Below, one piece after another: positions 26,480 through 38,343 of a stretch of 64,000 nt of DNA. Source of the DNA: Pohlia nutans. Lineage: Eukaryota; Streptophyta; Bryopsida; Bryales; Mniaceae. Below the pieces are notes generated by a model. That model searched no databases and was not told the DNA's origin. It saw only the letters and a list, made by a program, of their open reading frames with translations. Positions within the stretch are counted from its first letter, which is position 1; each line of letters opens with the position of its first letter. The translations under genes were made by a program, and so were the position numbers. The DNA lies in contig CM040088.1 of assembly GCA_022496805.1 (NCBI GenBank), positions 23,729,501-23,793,500 of the forward strand, written 5' to 3'.

Positions 26480-28160
26480 ACATGATGACTCATTGTGCAA
26501 GAAGTTATGTTCATAAGTTGAACTTTGTCCCTTCCTATTGTAGTGATGGGGATAAATTGAAAAAAGTATCAATAATTTGTGTAAATGTAGAAGCATGATC
26601 ACTCATTGTGCACAAGAAGTTTGATTTCATATGTCCAATATCCACTGGGCTTTCCGTTGTAGCATTGATGACTCATGGTTCAAGAAGTTTGATTAATATG
26701 TTGAAGTATGCACAATTTATCTACTTTAGGATTTTCCGGTGCAATCTAGACTTTAGAATCATCACGGATCCCCCAAAACATCACAGGGGATCATGCAAGG
26801 ATGTCTCTCATGATCATCGTGGAATCTCTCCATGCAATCATCAAGGACCTTTAACAATTCTAGAAGGCTTTTGTGATTTGAGTTATGTAACTTTTAAAAT
26901 TCTACTTTGATGTATTTTAATTTTGGACTTTGGACCATTTAGATTTAGATAATGTGTGCAGAAATTCAACCTCTTCTACTATAGCACTTAGAATATCTTG
27001 AGAACACTATCAAAGACTTGTTAAAGTGTAGAAGCGCAATGATTAGTTGTGCAAGAAGTTTGATTTGATATGTTAAACTTCAACCCTTTTTACTATAGTG
27101 TTGAAATTAACTTTAAAATACTATTAATGAAGTGTGTAAGTGCAGAAGCACGACGAGTCATCATGCAACAAGTTTGATTTGATATATTGAAATTCAATCC
27201 CTTCTATTGGATATAGCGTTGATGATAACTTAGAAGCACTATCAAAAAACTGTATAAGTGTAAATACATGATGACTTGTTATGCCAGAATTTTGATTTGA
27301 TATGTTGATCTTGGTGAATTTATATTGAAGCGTTGAAAAAAACTTGAAAACAATATCAAAGAACTATGAAAATGTAGATGTATGATGAGTCATTGTGCAA
27401 GAAATTTGCTTGGTATGTTGGACTCCAACCTCTTTTATTGTAAACCCTAGCAGTTAGGATAAATTAAATCACTATCAAAGAACTCTCTACAGTCTAACCT
27501 CCAAAATATGACACCCTATAATATGATGATATTATTGTTTCAAGCAATACACATGTGACAAGTCATTTCTATGACTAATCCATGTCTACCACCTTAGAGT
27601 CAGGGGCCTAGTTTTCTCAAACATGTCATAATAGAGAGGAACAATTGTAATAGTATAAGCGTAGAAGCACCATAACTCCTTGTGCAAGAAATTTGAAATT
27701 TCTACTCTACTATAGCAATTAGGATAATTTGAAAAAAAATTGAAATGACTGTATAAGTGTCTAAATGCGTGATGATTCATTGTGTAATAAATCTAATTTG
27801 CTATGTTGGACTTCAATCCTTTTTAGTGTAAAACTGAGGATAACTTCAAAGCACTATCAAAGACTTGTATAGGTGTAGATGCATAATGACTCATCATGCT
27901 ATAAGTTTGATTTTTTATGTTGGACTTTGACCCTTTCTACTATAGCGACGAGGTTAATTTAAAAGCAATAGTAATGAAATGTGTAAATGTAAAAGCACAA
28001 TGAGTCATCATGCAAAAAAGTGAATTTGATATGTTGAACTTTGACCACTTCTATTGTAGGGTTAATGATGACTATAAAGTACTATCAAAGAACTATGTTA
28101 GTGTAGAAGCACGATGGCTCGTTGTGCAAAAAGTTTGATTTGATGTGTATGATTGGACAT
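26480..28160. repeat. Degenerate satellite array, unit about 110-127 bp
   Basis: A phrase close to 'GTGCAAGAAGTTTGATTTG' then 'ATATGTTGAACTT' recurs at roughly 27056, 27169, 27289, 27402, 27782, 27907, 28018 and 28131, with weaker copies at 26490 and 26606. Each unit also contains a 'GATGACTCATTGTGC' core. The array is interrupted at about 26720-26940 by a dispersed repeat shared with 18290-18430. It is interrupted again at about 27480-27680 by another repeat ('CAAACATGTCATAATAGAGAGG') found at 45890, 59760 and 63330. Units have diverged considerably, so the array is old. Confidence 0.7.
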
Positions 28161-28251
28161 TTGAATAGAAGTATACAAAACAAAAAAAGGTGAAAAGATT
28201 ACAAATTGTGAATAATTTTATATTTGCTTGAATAGAACATGAGTCACAATG

Positions 28252-28995
28252 TTAACCCCTAAGCGTCCCTAGCTTTTTTGGGCTTAAAATCATCATTGCT
28301 TTTGATGTGGTATAGGTCTAAATGTAAGTGAGGTATAGGAATCTCAACCGTACAATCTTGTAATATACATGTTGTAATCATGTGGATCAAATTTGGAGTC
28401 ATTTGGCCATATAGATTGCAAGATCGTAGTGTTTTAGTGTAAATAAAGGATGCTGAAATTTTCCTAGCAACTTAGTTAGAGGTGAAAATAATTTGTTTTC
28501 AAAATTACTCAAATGAAAAAAAATTGAACTATAAAGTAGTTCAAAATCATCATATAAACACATTGGTATTGAAAAAAACTCATGAAAAAAATATAATGTG
28601 CCCTGAAATGGCCTTGCAATGTCAAAAAGTAGCCCAAAAAGCAAAAAGTGTCCAAACTAGACCCGTGCACTAAAACGACTCCCAAACATTCAGAACAACA
28701 TGGATTGAAATGAAAAGTTTACCATGATAACTAGACTTCAAGGGGAATCCAACCCAATAATTTTTTTTAATTGAAAACAGACATGGGATGAAGGAGATAC
28801 AAGCCCCCAAAGTTGCAGTCATCAAAATGCACAAAAATTGTCCAAAAAAAAGACCCCTACTTTCAAATGATCACCAAATATATATTTTTTAATTTCAATA
28901 AAGTCGGACGCTGTTTGCAAAAGTTACAGCTCTTCGAAGGTGAAAGTACCCCCAAAAACGTTCAAAATATGGACGTCGGGACAATTAGAGGTTAA
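28252..28995. mobile_element. TTAA-target inverted-repeat element, 0.74 kb
   Basis: The left end is TTAA then CCCCTAAGCGTCCC. The right end is the inverted equivalent (GGGACAATTAGAGG) then TTAA. The flanking tetranucleotide is TTAA at 28252-28255 and 28992-28995. The ends are short and imperfect, and there is no transposase-length frame. It belongs to the same broad family as elements at 16425, 31593, 44007 and 60096. Confidence 0.6.
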
Positions 28996-31592
28996 GAGAT
29001 GAATTAAATAATGATTAGGTAGAGATTTACTCCAATTGACATGATTTTAATTAAGTTAAAATTTTGACTTAAGTTCTCATTAGAAAAAATATAAAATAAA
29101 TAAATGATTGATTGAGTTCTTAGGGACTAACATATAGAGCTTGCAATTGCAATTATGATATTTTGAAACTTTCCAAAAAAATCAATTATCAAATGGGGGT
29201 AAATTTTAATATTTTAATATTTCCTTTTATTATTAAATTTGAAGATAAAATATCAATATTTTGAACATCACGATTAAATTGACTAAGGCGCATCGAGTTT
29301 CAAATGCACGGATCTTTAGGGGCAGACAAACTACCATATCATGTCAGATGAGGTCAACAATTGGGCATGTTGGAAGGAAATTCACAATGCACTCCCATGA
29401 GTACGTAATGGAATATTGTTGGAGATAGTCACGTACATTGTACTGTACATTTAGGGTGAAGGATTTTTTTTCATAATATGTATGAATTTAGTTATGTAGA
29501 TGTACATTACACAGAGAATTTTAGGGATACATATAGATGTATGATGTGATCATTTTAATTTCTAAGTGCATGAGTGACAAAAGAATATTCACTACATATA
29601 TTAAGAAGAAAAAATTAAAAATCGATTCAAATGAAATTTTATGGTATCTTTGTAAAATCATTTAAGTTTACTTTCACTTCTAATTGATCGTCAAGAAAAA
29701 TTGTTTTGTAATCATTGGATATGAATAAAGAGTATGTGAAGGTCAATGTTTCTTTCATGAACCTTGATTTTTCAATTTCGCTAAACATGTTATAAATATA
29801 CAGAAAATTAAGTTTTTTGAAGTTGATATAGAAACAAACTTTGTAATTTTGTATTCCTAGATTACATCCATATGCTTCAATTCATGATTTTCACTATAAA
29901 ATTGAAATATATCAACATACAACAATTTAATTTCAGTTTTTTTAGGAATACAAAATATTTAAAATTAACATAAATTTTGGGTTGATTGCCTAAAATCATA
30001 AAATTTTAGAATACACTCAAAGATACAATACAACTCTCATTTGGGCATTGAATATCTTGATTTACTTATTATAAATCAAAATTTGAGCATCTTACAAAAC
30101 AAAAATAGTAAATGCATGTTCAATTTGAACATGTCATAAATCTCATATTTTTAGCCCATCATAATTTTACCAATATTCAAATTTGAAATTTTATTTTCAA
30201 TATATTTATTTTATAATGATATATTCTCTTTTAGATACGAATAATAGAAAATACAAAATAATTTTTGAAAGTCAAGTTATAGAAATGGCAGCCTTAATTC
30301 TTCATTACAAATCCTCATCAAAACTTAAGTTGACAAAAGTTGCAAAAGTCACATATAAATGTTTATACGATTTTATTCCTTCATGCATGGATAGACAAAT
30401 TACCTTCAATAGACTTTTAATTCACGATGGTCTTCAGGACAATATTATGATCATTATGAAAAGAAGCAACTGCATTACGAGAGGCTTTGTCTTTATAAGA
30501 AATACAATGCAAAAATGGCTCCTTTTTTGATTATTGTACCCGGAAGTCAAGGTCGGAGGAAGACAATTATTAAAAGTGAAGCCCAAATCTTTAGCAAATT
30601 ATTTTTTCAAAAAGAATATATTTTGTATGGTGAAAAAATAATATTGTAGAATATTCACAGATTTTGGCATTTGTTGAAAATATTTTTTTCAAAAAATAAA
30701 TAAATAATTCGGCAAGACATGTCGTCCCTAATAGCCGAATACACTACTGGCCTACTCAAACTTCTTCACATTTGGTGTAAATGTCGCTTTTGTCAAGGCT
30801 AGGCCTCCTATTCTTCTAACCGATTGCCAATAAAATGTGCCAAACGTAGCAATGTTATGTACAAAGCTCAAGTTATTCGACTATCAAACTCAGTCATAAA
30901 GCCTACATGCACCAAGGATAGACCTTGCTAACCATGCCCCAAAGGCATAGATAGTCGAAGTTCGTCCATCACTTCTCATTCACGATAGTCTTCGAACCTG
31001 TGATTAGATCACCGTAGTCCGTTGTCACGACGAGCAAAAAAAATTGCAAAAAATATTCACAAAATCAGCTTTCAACAAAATAAATATTCACAGAATTTTG
31101 TCCCTTGCGGCCAGGTAACGCGGGCCGTAGTGTCAATCTAATGAAGTGGAATGCCTGCATTTCCAAGTCACTGTCATTGGCAATGCACCCGGAAGAAAAT
31201 ACTAGTACAGTTGTGTAAAAAATAATTAAAATTTAAAAATTTAAAATACCAGTGCACACATTTTATGACCATAACGTTCTCTAAAGGTCCACTATCACAC
31301 CTTCAAATTTGAAGCATCTATAAGGGGATTATAGGAATCACAAAGAATTTTCTCTAACTTCAGCTAGTTCAAGAGGAGAGGGTTGGAGAGTTGAACTATT
31401 TTATTAGTAGTTTCCTTACAATGTTGCTACCGTGCAAAGGGTGTGGTCCAGCAAGGGCTAAAGAACGTTATGACCGGATCGGCATGAGTCATGCATAACA
31501 TTCAGTAGCCTTCACTTGCTATGTCTTGCCCTTGAGGAGAATGTGCAACATAATTGTCTTCATTATCCATGCAAAATCAATAGCTACCTTGT
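28996..31592. other. AT-rich spacer
   Basis: No gene or repeat boundary was found. An open frame at 30183-30530 (plus, 115 codons) is rich in Ile, Lys, Tyr and Phe as expected from AT-rich noncoding DNA, and shows no domain. Confidence 0.4.
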
Positions 31593-32510
31593 TTAACCCC
31601 TAAATTTTCAGGACCGTATTCTCACAAAAAACCATGAAAAACGCAGCATTTGGAAGTTGCAGAAGAAATCATATGTTTTTTAGTTTTTTCATCATTTAAC
31701 CGTAAGATCTAATACCGAACTTGAATTTTCATGTGAGCACAAAATTTGAGAGCAAAATGACCATTAGATTCTTAGATTATAAGGATCAAAGTTGCAAAAG
31801 AAGATTTTTTGGGGTTCAATCCGGTGACAAATTTGAACTTTAGAAATTAATATCTTTTTTTTGAATGGGTTAGAAATTCAATGAATGGCAAGGCCATGTT
31901 AACAATTGAGTTAAGTCTTCAAATATAAAATCTTGTAAGAAAAAAGCTCATATTAATTTTTTCATAAAACAATTACTAGAAGTGGGTACAAAGTGAAAGG
32001 AAAAAGAAAATCATTAATAAGTTTGACATGGAATTGTAAAATGTCAATCTTAACGGTGAGAATGTTGTACTTGGAAATCTTCACCTAGTTCCTTTTATTT
32101 CATTAAAAAATATTGAAAATTGAGTTTAGAAATGAGCTTCAAAGTTTTTTTTGTCCAAACTGCCCAAAAAACAGATCTCCTCATAACTTTTATCCCATTG
32201 CTCAAAATGGGTAGATTTAAAGCTTCATTTGTAGATAAAGATCAACCAATCATGAATCAAAAAAGAAATTTTGAAAAAGAGTAAAAAATAAAAAAAATTC
32301 TTGCTGCCCGATCTCGCTTCAAAAACTTCAAATGCTTATAACTTTTGCAATACTTATCGGAATGACATGAAACGAAGTGCGACATGTAGAGTGTAGTTTT
32401 TGGAAGCTACAATAAAATTTTCATTGAAAATTTTAAAAGTATGAGGTCCCTGGAGGCTGCCCAAAAAGTGGAACGACCAGAATATGGTCGCTCAAAAATT
32501 TAGGGGTTAA
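31593..32510. mobile_element. TTAA-target inverted-repeat element, 0.92 kb
   Basis: The left end is TTAA then CCCCTAAATTTTCAGGACC. The right end is its inverted counterpart (GGTCGCTCAAAAATTTAGGGG) followed by TTAA, with TTAA at 31593-31596 and 32507-32510. The interior is AT-rich and noncoding. The CCCCTAAA terminus is shared with the other TTAA elements in this window. Confidence 0.65.
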
Positions 32511-35500
32511 TAGCCCATTCAATTACAGATCACTAGTCACTTGATATATAAAGGTGGATGAAACTAACAAACAACCTTCTTGAAGGCTACTAAATGTTAT
32601 GCAATGACCGGTTGTGTCCATCCCTTTTCTGAATGAACTTCTAAACCGCTGGATGGATGTAAAGGCATTGCGCATGAAGGCTACTGAATGTTATATGTGA
32701 GCTCGCTCACTTGATGATTTCTTTTGGCAGAGAATGTTCCATTTCATCTCTGGTAGCCAATCCATGCAAGTGTAGGACAAAGGAACACACTTTACATTCA
32801 TGCAAGAATGGTCCTTTTTCTTTACTTTAGACCAACAAGTATGGAGATGAACTTTTTTAATGGGTGTATGTACTTTCTATGTGCATTAGCCTAAATGGCT
32901 TCTCCCTTGGGTTCGAGTGAGGGCCGGACACGATCACAAAATAGGAGGCAAGTATATAATGTGGAGCGTCTACACATATAGGAAGTATAGTACCGGGAAG
33001 AAATGTTATACAATTTTGGTTTTTGAAAAGAATTGTCATGGAAACTTGATAAATTAGAATATCTTATCCAAATTTTGACATGTTGTAGTATACAAGATGC
33101 ATAACACCTACAAGCGAGTTTTTTTACCTATTTGTATATGAAAATCAAAACTCCATGTTTTTACCCTCAATTCAAACAATTTTTAGATGCAAATTTTGTT
33201 ACTTATGGCATATTAAGCTTTCGATGGAAAGAATGAGAATCCTTTCAAGAATCACGCGAAAAAAATAAACATGAGCTTTGAGGTTTTATTGACTAAAATA
33301 TCAACGTATGAAGTTATCAATTCAAATCTACTCAATTTCCAAGTGGATTTTAAATTTTTAGCATTCCATCCTAAAATGTCCCAAGATTTGTCATTTCTTG
33401 ATAGTAGACTCAAAAAAGAACCCAATGCACTTTGTGGCTTTGGATTCTGATATTTTTGTGTCTGAAATCTCGTTTTCGAAATCATGGTTGGACTTCATAT
33501 GTAAAATTACATATCATTTCTTCTGGGTACTACACATATGTCAGTAGAATTGCTGTCTTTGTGAGTATGGTAGAGTTTAATATAGGTTTAGAAATTGTAC
33601 CATTGGTAGAGTTTATAGACTTTTTGATTATTAATTCCCTGTAAAAATTGATCCATTGGTTGAGTTGATAGACTTCTTGTTTTTGATTCCAAGTACAAAT
33701 TGTACCATTGGTGGAGTGAATGGACTTCATGATTATTGATTCCAAGTAGAAAATCATTGATTCCAACAATAAAGAGGAAGAAAAATTCCATCCTTTGACC
33801 TCTAAAATCTAAATGCCAAAGTACCATATTTTAGTTGTCATTTCCAAAATTGTCAATAACTAAATTAATGAATTTCGAAATGACTTTTTAGTGAATTTAG
33901 GATGATTTCACGGTTGGAATGTATGGGTTGAAAAAAAAAAAAGTGTAATGTTGTAAAACATTTGCCATTCCTAGACCATTACTATGTCATTATTTATATC
34001 AAATAATTACAGAAAATATTTAAATATATTTAAAATGGAAATTTATAGAATATTTTATATTATTTTTGAAATATGTTTACATACTATACACTTGTTTTGG
34101 CCTATAACAATCAAATAACACTACACATTTGGAAGTAAATGCTATTATAAGACTATTAAAATCTTTTGTATCAATTTTTTTGACATTGTTTTATAGATTT
34201 ATGAAGCCCATTGTGTAAAAATATTTTTTTAAATAGATTTTAAAATATTTTGAAAGCCAAAAAAAACCAAAAATCTCAAGCTATAACTACATATTTTGGT
34301 ACTCCCTAGCGTGAAAACACCCTTTAGAGTTATAAAATATCTCCTTTCCTTTATCAAATTAGGAGGCTTTCTCGGAAATTAAAACTCTAAATACTTATAC
34401 CTTCATCAAATACAAATTGACTTTTAACATTATTAACTAAGGCATACTAGGATGAAGCGGTAGTTCGCTATTGCATAAAAGTTTAAATGTCTCATACCAC
34501 CACCACCACTACCACCATTTGTAAATAAAGGCAAAATTTCAATTTTGAGAATCAAAAGTTGACTATGGTCTCATTGAATTTGGCTAAAAAAGACCTTTCA
34601 ATTGATACTCAATTCAAAACATTTCATTTTATATTTAGCATAAACTTGTTCAAAATATATTGCACGAGGTTAAAACATTGGCTCTTCAATGCTCACTACA
34701 AATAAAATGATTATGAATTAAACAATGAATTTAGAACATTTGAAAAAATGAAAAAAAAAAATCACAAAATGGAATGCTTGCTTATTAGATTTGGTTAAGT
34801 TTGGAGGAAGATACCGAAGGTTGAAATAGGGCTTTCCTATTCTTTAAAAAAAATTGAAGTACTCAATAAGGTTAGTTCAATCCATTGAAAAAAATAGAAA
34901 TAAAAATATTGTATAAAATTTGTTGCATTCTAATAATTAAATAAACACAAATCCTTCTATCTATGTAAAATTTGTGAATAAATGATCACTTTTTTTTGTA
35001 GCATTCTAAGTTCAAGATATAATTCTCTCCAATTTTCATTCTAAACTTGTCGAAAATTATTTCAAGTCATTTCAATTATTTAAGTTTTTCCATGGGTTAT
35101 CCAACTACTTCTAGTGTATGATTTCCTAAGCCGTGTTCAATTTTTTTATTTTCTAAGCCATTTTCACCTCAAAGATGCTTTGAAATGAATTTGAACTCAA
35201 TTCATAAATCTAAACTTAGTAAGTCTAGTCTTTAATCCATATATCATTGTTATTTTTGTTTTGTAAATCAAGAGAATTTTCGCAATTGTAAATTAGATGG
35301 ATATATCGTGATTACAATATGGGGATAGATTACCCTATCGAATTTTAAAATATCAACGCAATATTTTACTATGGTTGTTTCCTTGAAGTTCTTCGTAGAA
35401 ATTCACACTTTGCGTAAAATCAACAAGATGTCTCAAACATGTTTTATATGAATATTTTGAATTCAAGTTTTAAAAAAAATTCAAAAAAAAAAAAAAAAAA

Positions 35501-36100
35501 ATTTCCATTTTGAAAATTTAATGAATTATAATAATTATATAGTTTCATCTATATAAAATATAAAATATAAAATATTTCCCATTCTCATGGCAAAGTTAAA
35601 CACAAAAATTGAAATTTGACAACATAGCAATAAAATTCCAATTTAATGGTTAGATTAAGCTAGAGTGTACGAAGAGTTTGTTGGAGGTGCTAGTTCTGTC
35701 ACTAGTACTAATGTGGTTTGTTTAAATTGGTCCCTTGTGACTTAAATGGTCACAAGGGACAAGAATCGAGTCACAAGGGAACATTTAAGCCACAAATGAC
35801 TTAAAAAAATATTCTCGTATTCTTATAACCTTGGACAAACATTTGGATAGGCCTTTGGTTCAACCCAGTAGAAGGCTAAGGACGAAAAAGGCCTCATATT
35901 TTTTAAAGTTGTTTTGAGTATGTCCTATGTGTGTTGAATTTTATTAGATATTTTGATCAATACATGCAATGTTCTTCAGTGATATGGATTATATAAATTT
36001 GACCCCATGTGAAGTATACTTTTCACAACACAATGAATTGAATTTGTCATCATAAAAACATGAATCCTTGGTCTTTTAGGGGTTGCCATCACATAAAGCC
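32511..36100. other. AT-rich spacer with a perfect 12-bp hairpin
   Basis: No gene was recognised. At 33595-33765 a ~60-bp phrase containing 'AAATTGTACCATTGGT' is repeated about three times. At 35730-35760 a perfect hairpin has 12-bp arms GTCCCTTGTGAC / GTCACAAGGGAC and a 7-base loop. A third copy of 'TCACAAGGGA' follows at 35771. At 36060-36086 there is a TTAA-family end remnant ('CCTTGGTCTTTTAGGGG'). Confidence 0.5.
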
Positions 36101-36159
36101 CTATGGGATTTATTTCAATACGTTTTGCGGGTGCCTCACAACACGGGAGGTCCTCCTAG

Positions 36160-36310
36160 AATGTCGGAGGGTAAAAAAATTTACTATGAGAAACCTCACG
36201 TAAAACCGCCCTCCATACGTAAGCTCGAGCCCGCTCGTACAATATGTCATTAAGAGAATTCGAACCATCGACATCTCGTGAGAAAAACAACGGACCTAAC
36301 TAGATGTCAA
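36160..36310 (-). mobile_element. SINE-like sequence with a pol III box B
   Basis: On the minus strand a box B-like GGTTCGAATTC (36256-36266) follows a weak box A-like TAGTTAGGTCCG (36291-36302). The downstream part is comparatively GC-rich. The arrangement suits a tRNA-derived SINE head, but box A is weak and no target duplication was found. Confidence 0.3.
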
Positions 36311-36344
36311 GAGTATTAATCTTCACTATATTTTGTGATGACAT

Positions 36345-36830
36345 AAAATAATCTCCTACGGGTTTTACGTTGGGAGAGGCATGCAGAGCAGGACCTCCTG
36401 GGAAGTGAGCTCTCTTTGGATCTATATCAAGCTTCCGCCCTCCTAAGCCCCGCAGGCTCTCACTTCCTACGAGGCCCTACTCTGTGAACCTCTCCCTATA
36501 CAACATAGGAGTTGTCACACCTCTCCTAAGAAGATTGATTCTCTGGAGATTGAGAACCTTGGAGCCAATCGTGGCCATTTTCCATGAAGAAGGTGTGACT
36601 CCCATTCTCACCGTATGAAGAATGAGAATGAACACGACTTGTTAATCTTCTTCACGACTTCTCAATCTCCACGGTTTCCCAATCTTCACACCCATTCTTC
36701 GTCTCTAGAACAGGAGAAGAATGAAACTTCTCAATCTTCATAAAATGGGTCTAGTCTACTATTCAAGAAGAAAGTAACACGAACCGGCGCATTCTATGAA
36801 GATTGAGAATGGGAAGAAAGAGGTGTGTAA
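36345..36830. repeat. Two adjacent foldback elements
   Basis: Positions 36345-36515 form an inverted repeat in which 'GGGAGAGGCATGCAGAGCAGG' -like left sequence pairs with 'CCCTACTCTGTGAACCTCTCCC' -like right sequence around a short centre. Immediately after, 36513-36830 has inverted ends 'GTTGTCACACCTC' / 'GAGGTGTGTAACA'. Internally it has multiple copies of 'AAGATTGAGAATG' and its complement. Neither codes for protein. Confidence 0.5.
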
Positions 36831-36844
36831 CACCCTCTATTGCA

Positions 36845-37400
36845 AGTTAAGAGCATCCTCACCCATACCCTCCCAGAGTCTGACACACTCAATAACTAAA
36901 TGAAAAATGCTAAAGGTCCTTCAAATGCCTCTTGGCCCTCAATCCTAGCGTGTTAAGAAATGGCCATTCAAATCTAAGTATAGTTGACTATATCCCACAT
37001 TCTACTTGTGATTGGTGGGCAATGGTATGATATAGGTACCCCCTTCAAAAATAGTGTGATTTTAGAAAAATATCCTTTTGATAAGAAAAAACAATTGGGA
37101 AATCACATAAATGAGATGGTGTTATAGATGGAATGGCTGCAGTTGCATAAATGGTGTTAAAGATGGAATTTCTAGCATATATTAAATGAGTTATGCATAA
37201 GTCACACATAGTGTGATGCGTCACACCGGTACCCATATTAGGCCGGTACCATGGTCCATTGACTATTTGATGTGCCTTTTCGTGTTTGAAGGGTGGAAGA
37301 GTGTAAATTCAAGGGCTCTACCAACAACACTCTTATGGACGAACGGACTCTTTATTCACGCCAGTTGTAGTACTGGAGTTCTAAATATTCAAGGGCTCTT
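36845..37400. repeat. Dispersed repeat near the receptor promoter
   Basis: The phrases 'TTGGCCCTCAATCCTAGCGTGT' and 'CTACTTGTGATTGGT' are shared with 47605-47765, showing that both are copies of a multicopy element. The start 'AGAGCATC' in both copies resembles ends of common plant MITEs, but a clean target duplication was not found. Confidence 0.45.
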
Positions 37401-37539
37401 CAAATGTAGATGAATAATTTTAGCGAGTCAGCTTCAGCGAGCATGGGTGCAGATGCTGCAAAGAATAATATTATGGCCCAGTACGAACTGAGAAGAAAGA
37501 TGATTGTGCCGTGGGGCAGGACGAAGAATTGTTGTTGAT

Positions 37540-38343
37540 TGACCGCTGATTCCGGGCAATACCACCCGGGTAAACCCCCCGGCAATTCCGGGCACCCGAG
37601 GACCGCCGCCCGGGTCACGAGACCCGGGCCCGGGGCCGTTGACTGGCAGGCGGTACGTCCGTCCGTCACCAATAATACGTACATTCAAAGACCGGCGGGT
37701 GGGCCAGCCAGCCGCTGCGGCACGGCACGTCCCGTCCCGTCTCGTCCCGACGCACGCCCGCCTCGGAGCCAGTAGCAGAGCCAGCGCGCACAGCTTGCGA
37801 CCAGAGCCTCACGGGGGGCCTCCACTGCATCGTTCCTCGCTTGCCCAGGTGCCCCTCTTTGCTTGAATCCTCGTTGCGTCGCCACCACGGCCGCGACGTC
37901 GACCGATCTAATCGCTAGCTCGCAGGGACTCACTCTAGCTTTCCAGGTAGCTAGTTCGATCTCTCGCCACTGAATCCATCCATTTGCGCATAAACTCGCC
38001 GCGTCTTTCTAGCACGAGCTTGCTTTGAGAGATCTGTGCCAGCGGCGTGGATTCCCTGAATTTTGTGACTACTGTCGGTAACGTTGGCGAGCGTTTTTCA
38101 GATCTTTGGAATTTTGACGAAACGCGGTGTTGTTAGTTTTGGGTACTTTCGGCTTTCGGGGTAGAAAGATCTGTGCCACCGGCGTGGATTCCCTGAATTT
38201 TGTGACTAGTTGAGATCTTCGGTGGTGTTGGAATTTAGCGGTGTTAGGTAGCGTTTGGCGACGAGTGATTCATGGTGGCAGAGTGAGTGATTCGTGAGTG
38301 AGTGATCTGGTTATCAGTGTGTTGAATAATTTCGAGAAAGGCT
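37540..38343 (+). promoter_or_regulatory. CpG-rich promoter/leader of the vacuolar receptor gene
   Basis: A sharp GC/CpG-rich island starts near 37540 in otherwise AT-rich DNA and runs into the leader. A donor-like CCAG|GTAGCT at 37947 suggests a leader intron. Within the leader a ~45-bp segment (from 'AGATCTGTGCCAGCGGCG' at ~38031) is repeated at ~38168. A four-codon upstream frame starts at ATG 38272 and stops at TGA 38284-38286. The transcription start was not identified. Confidence 0.5.
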
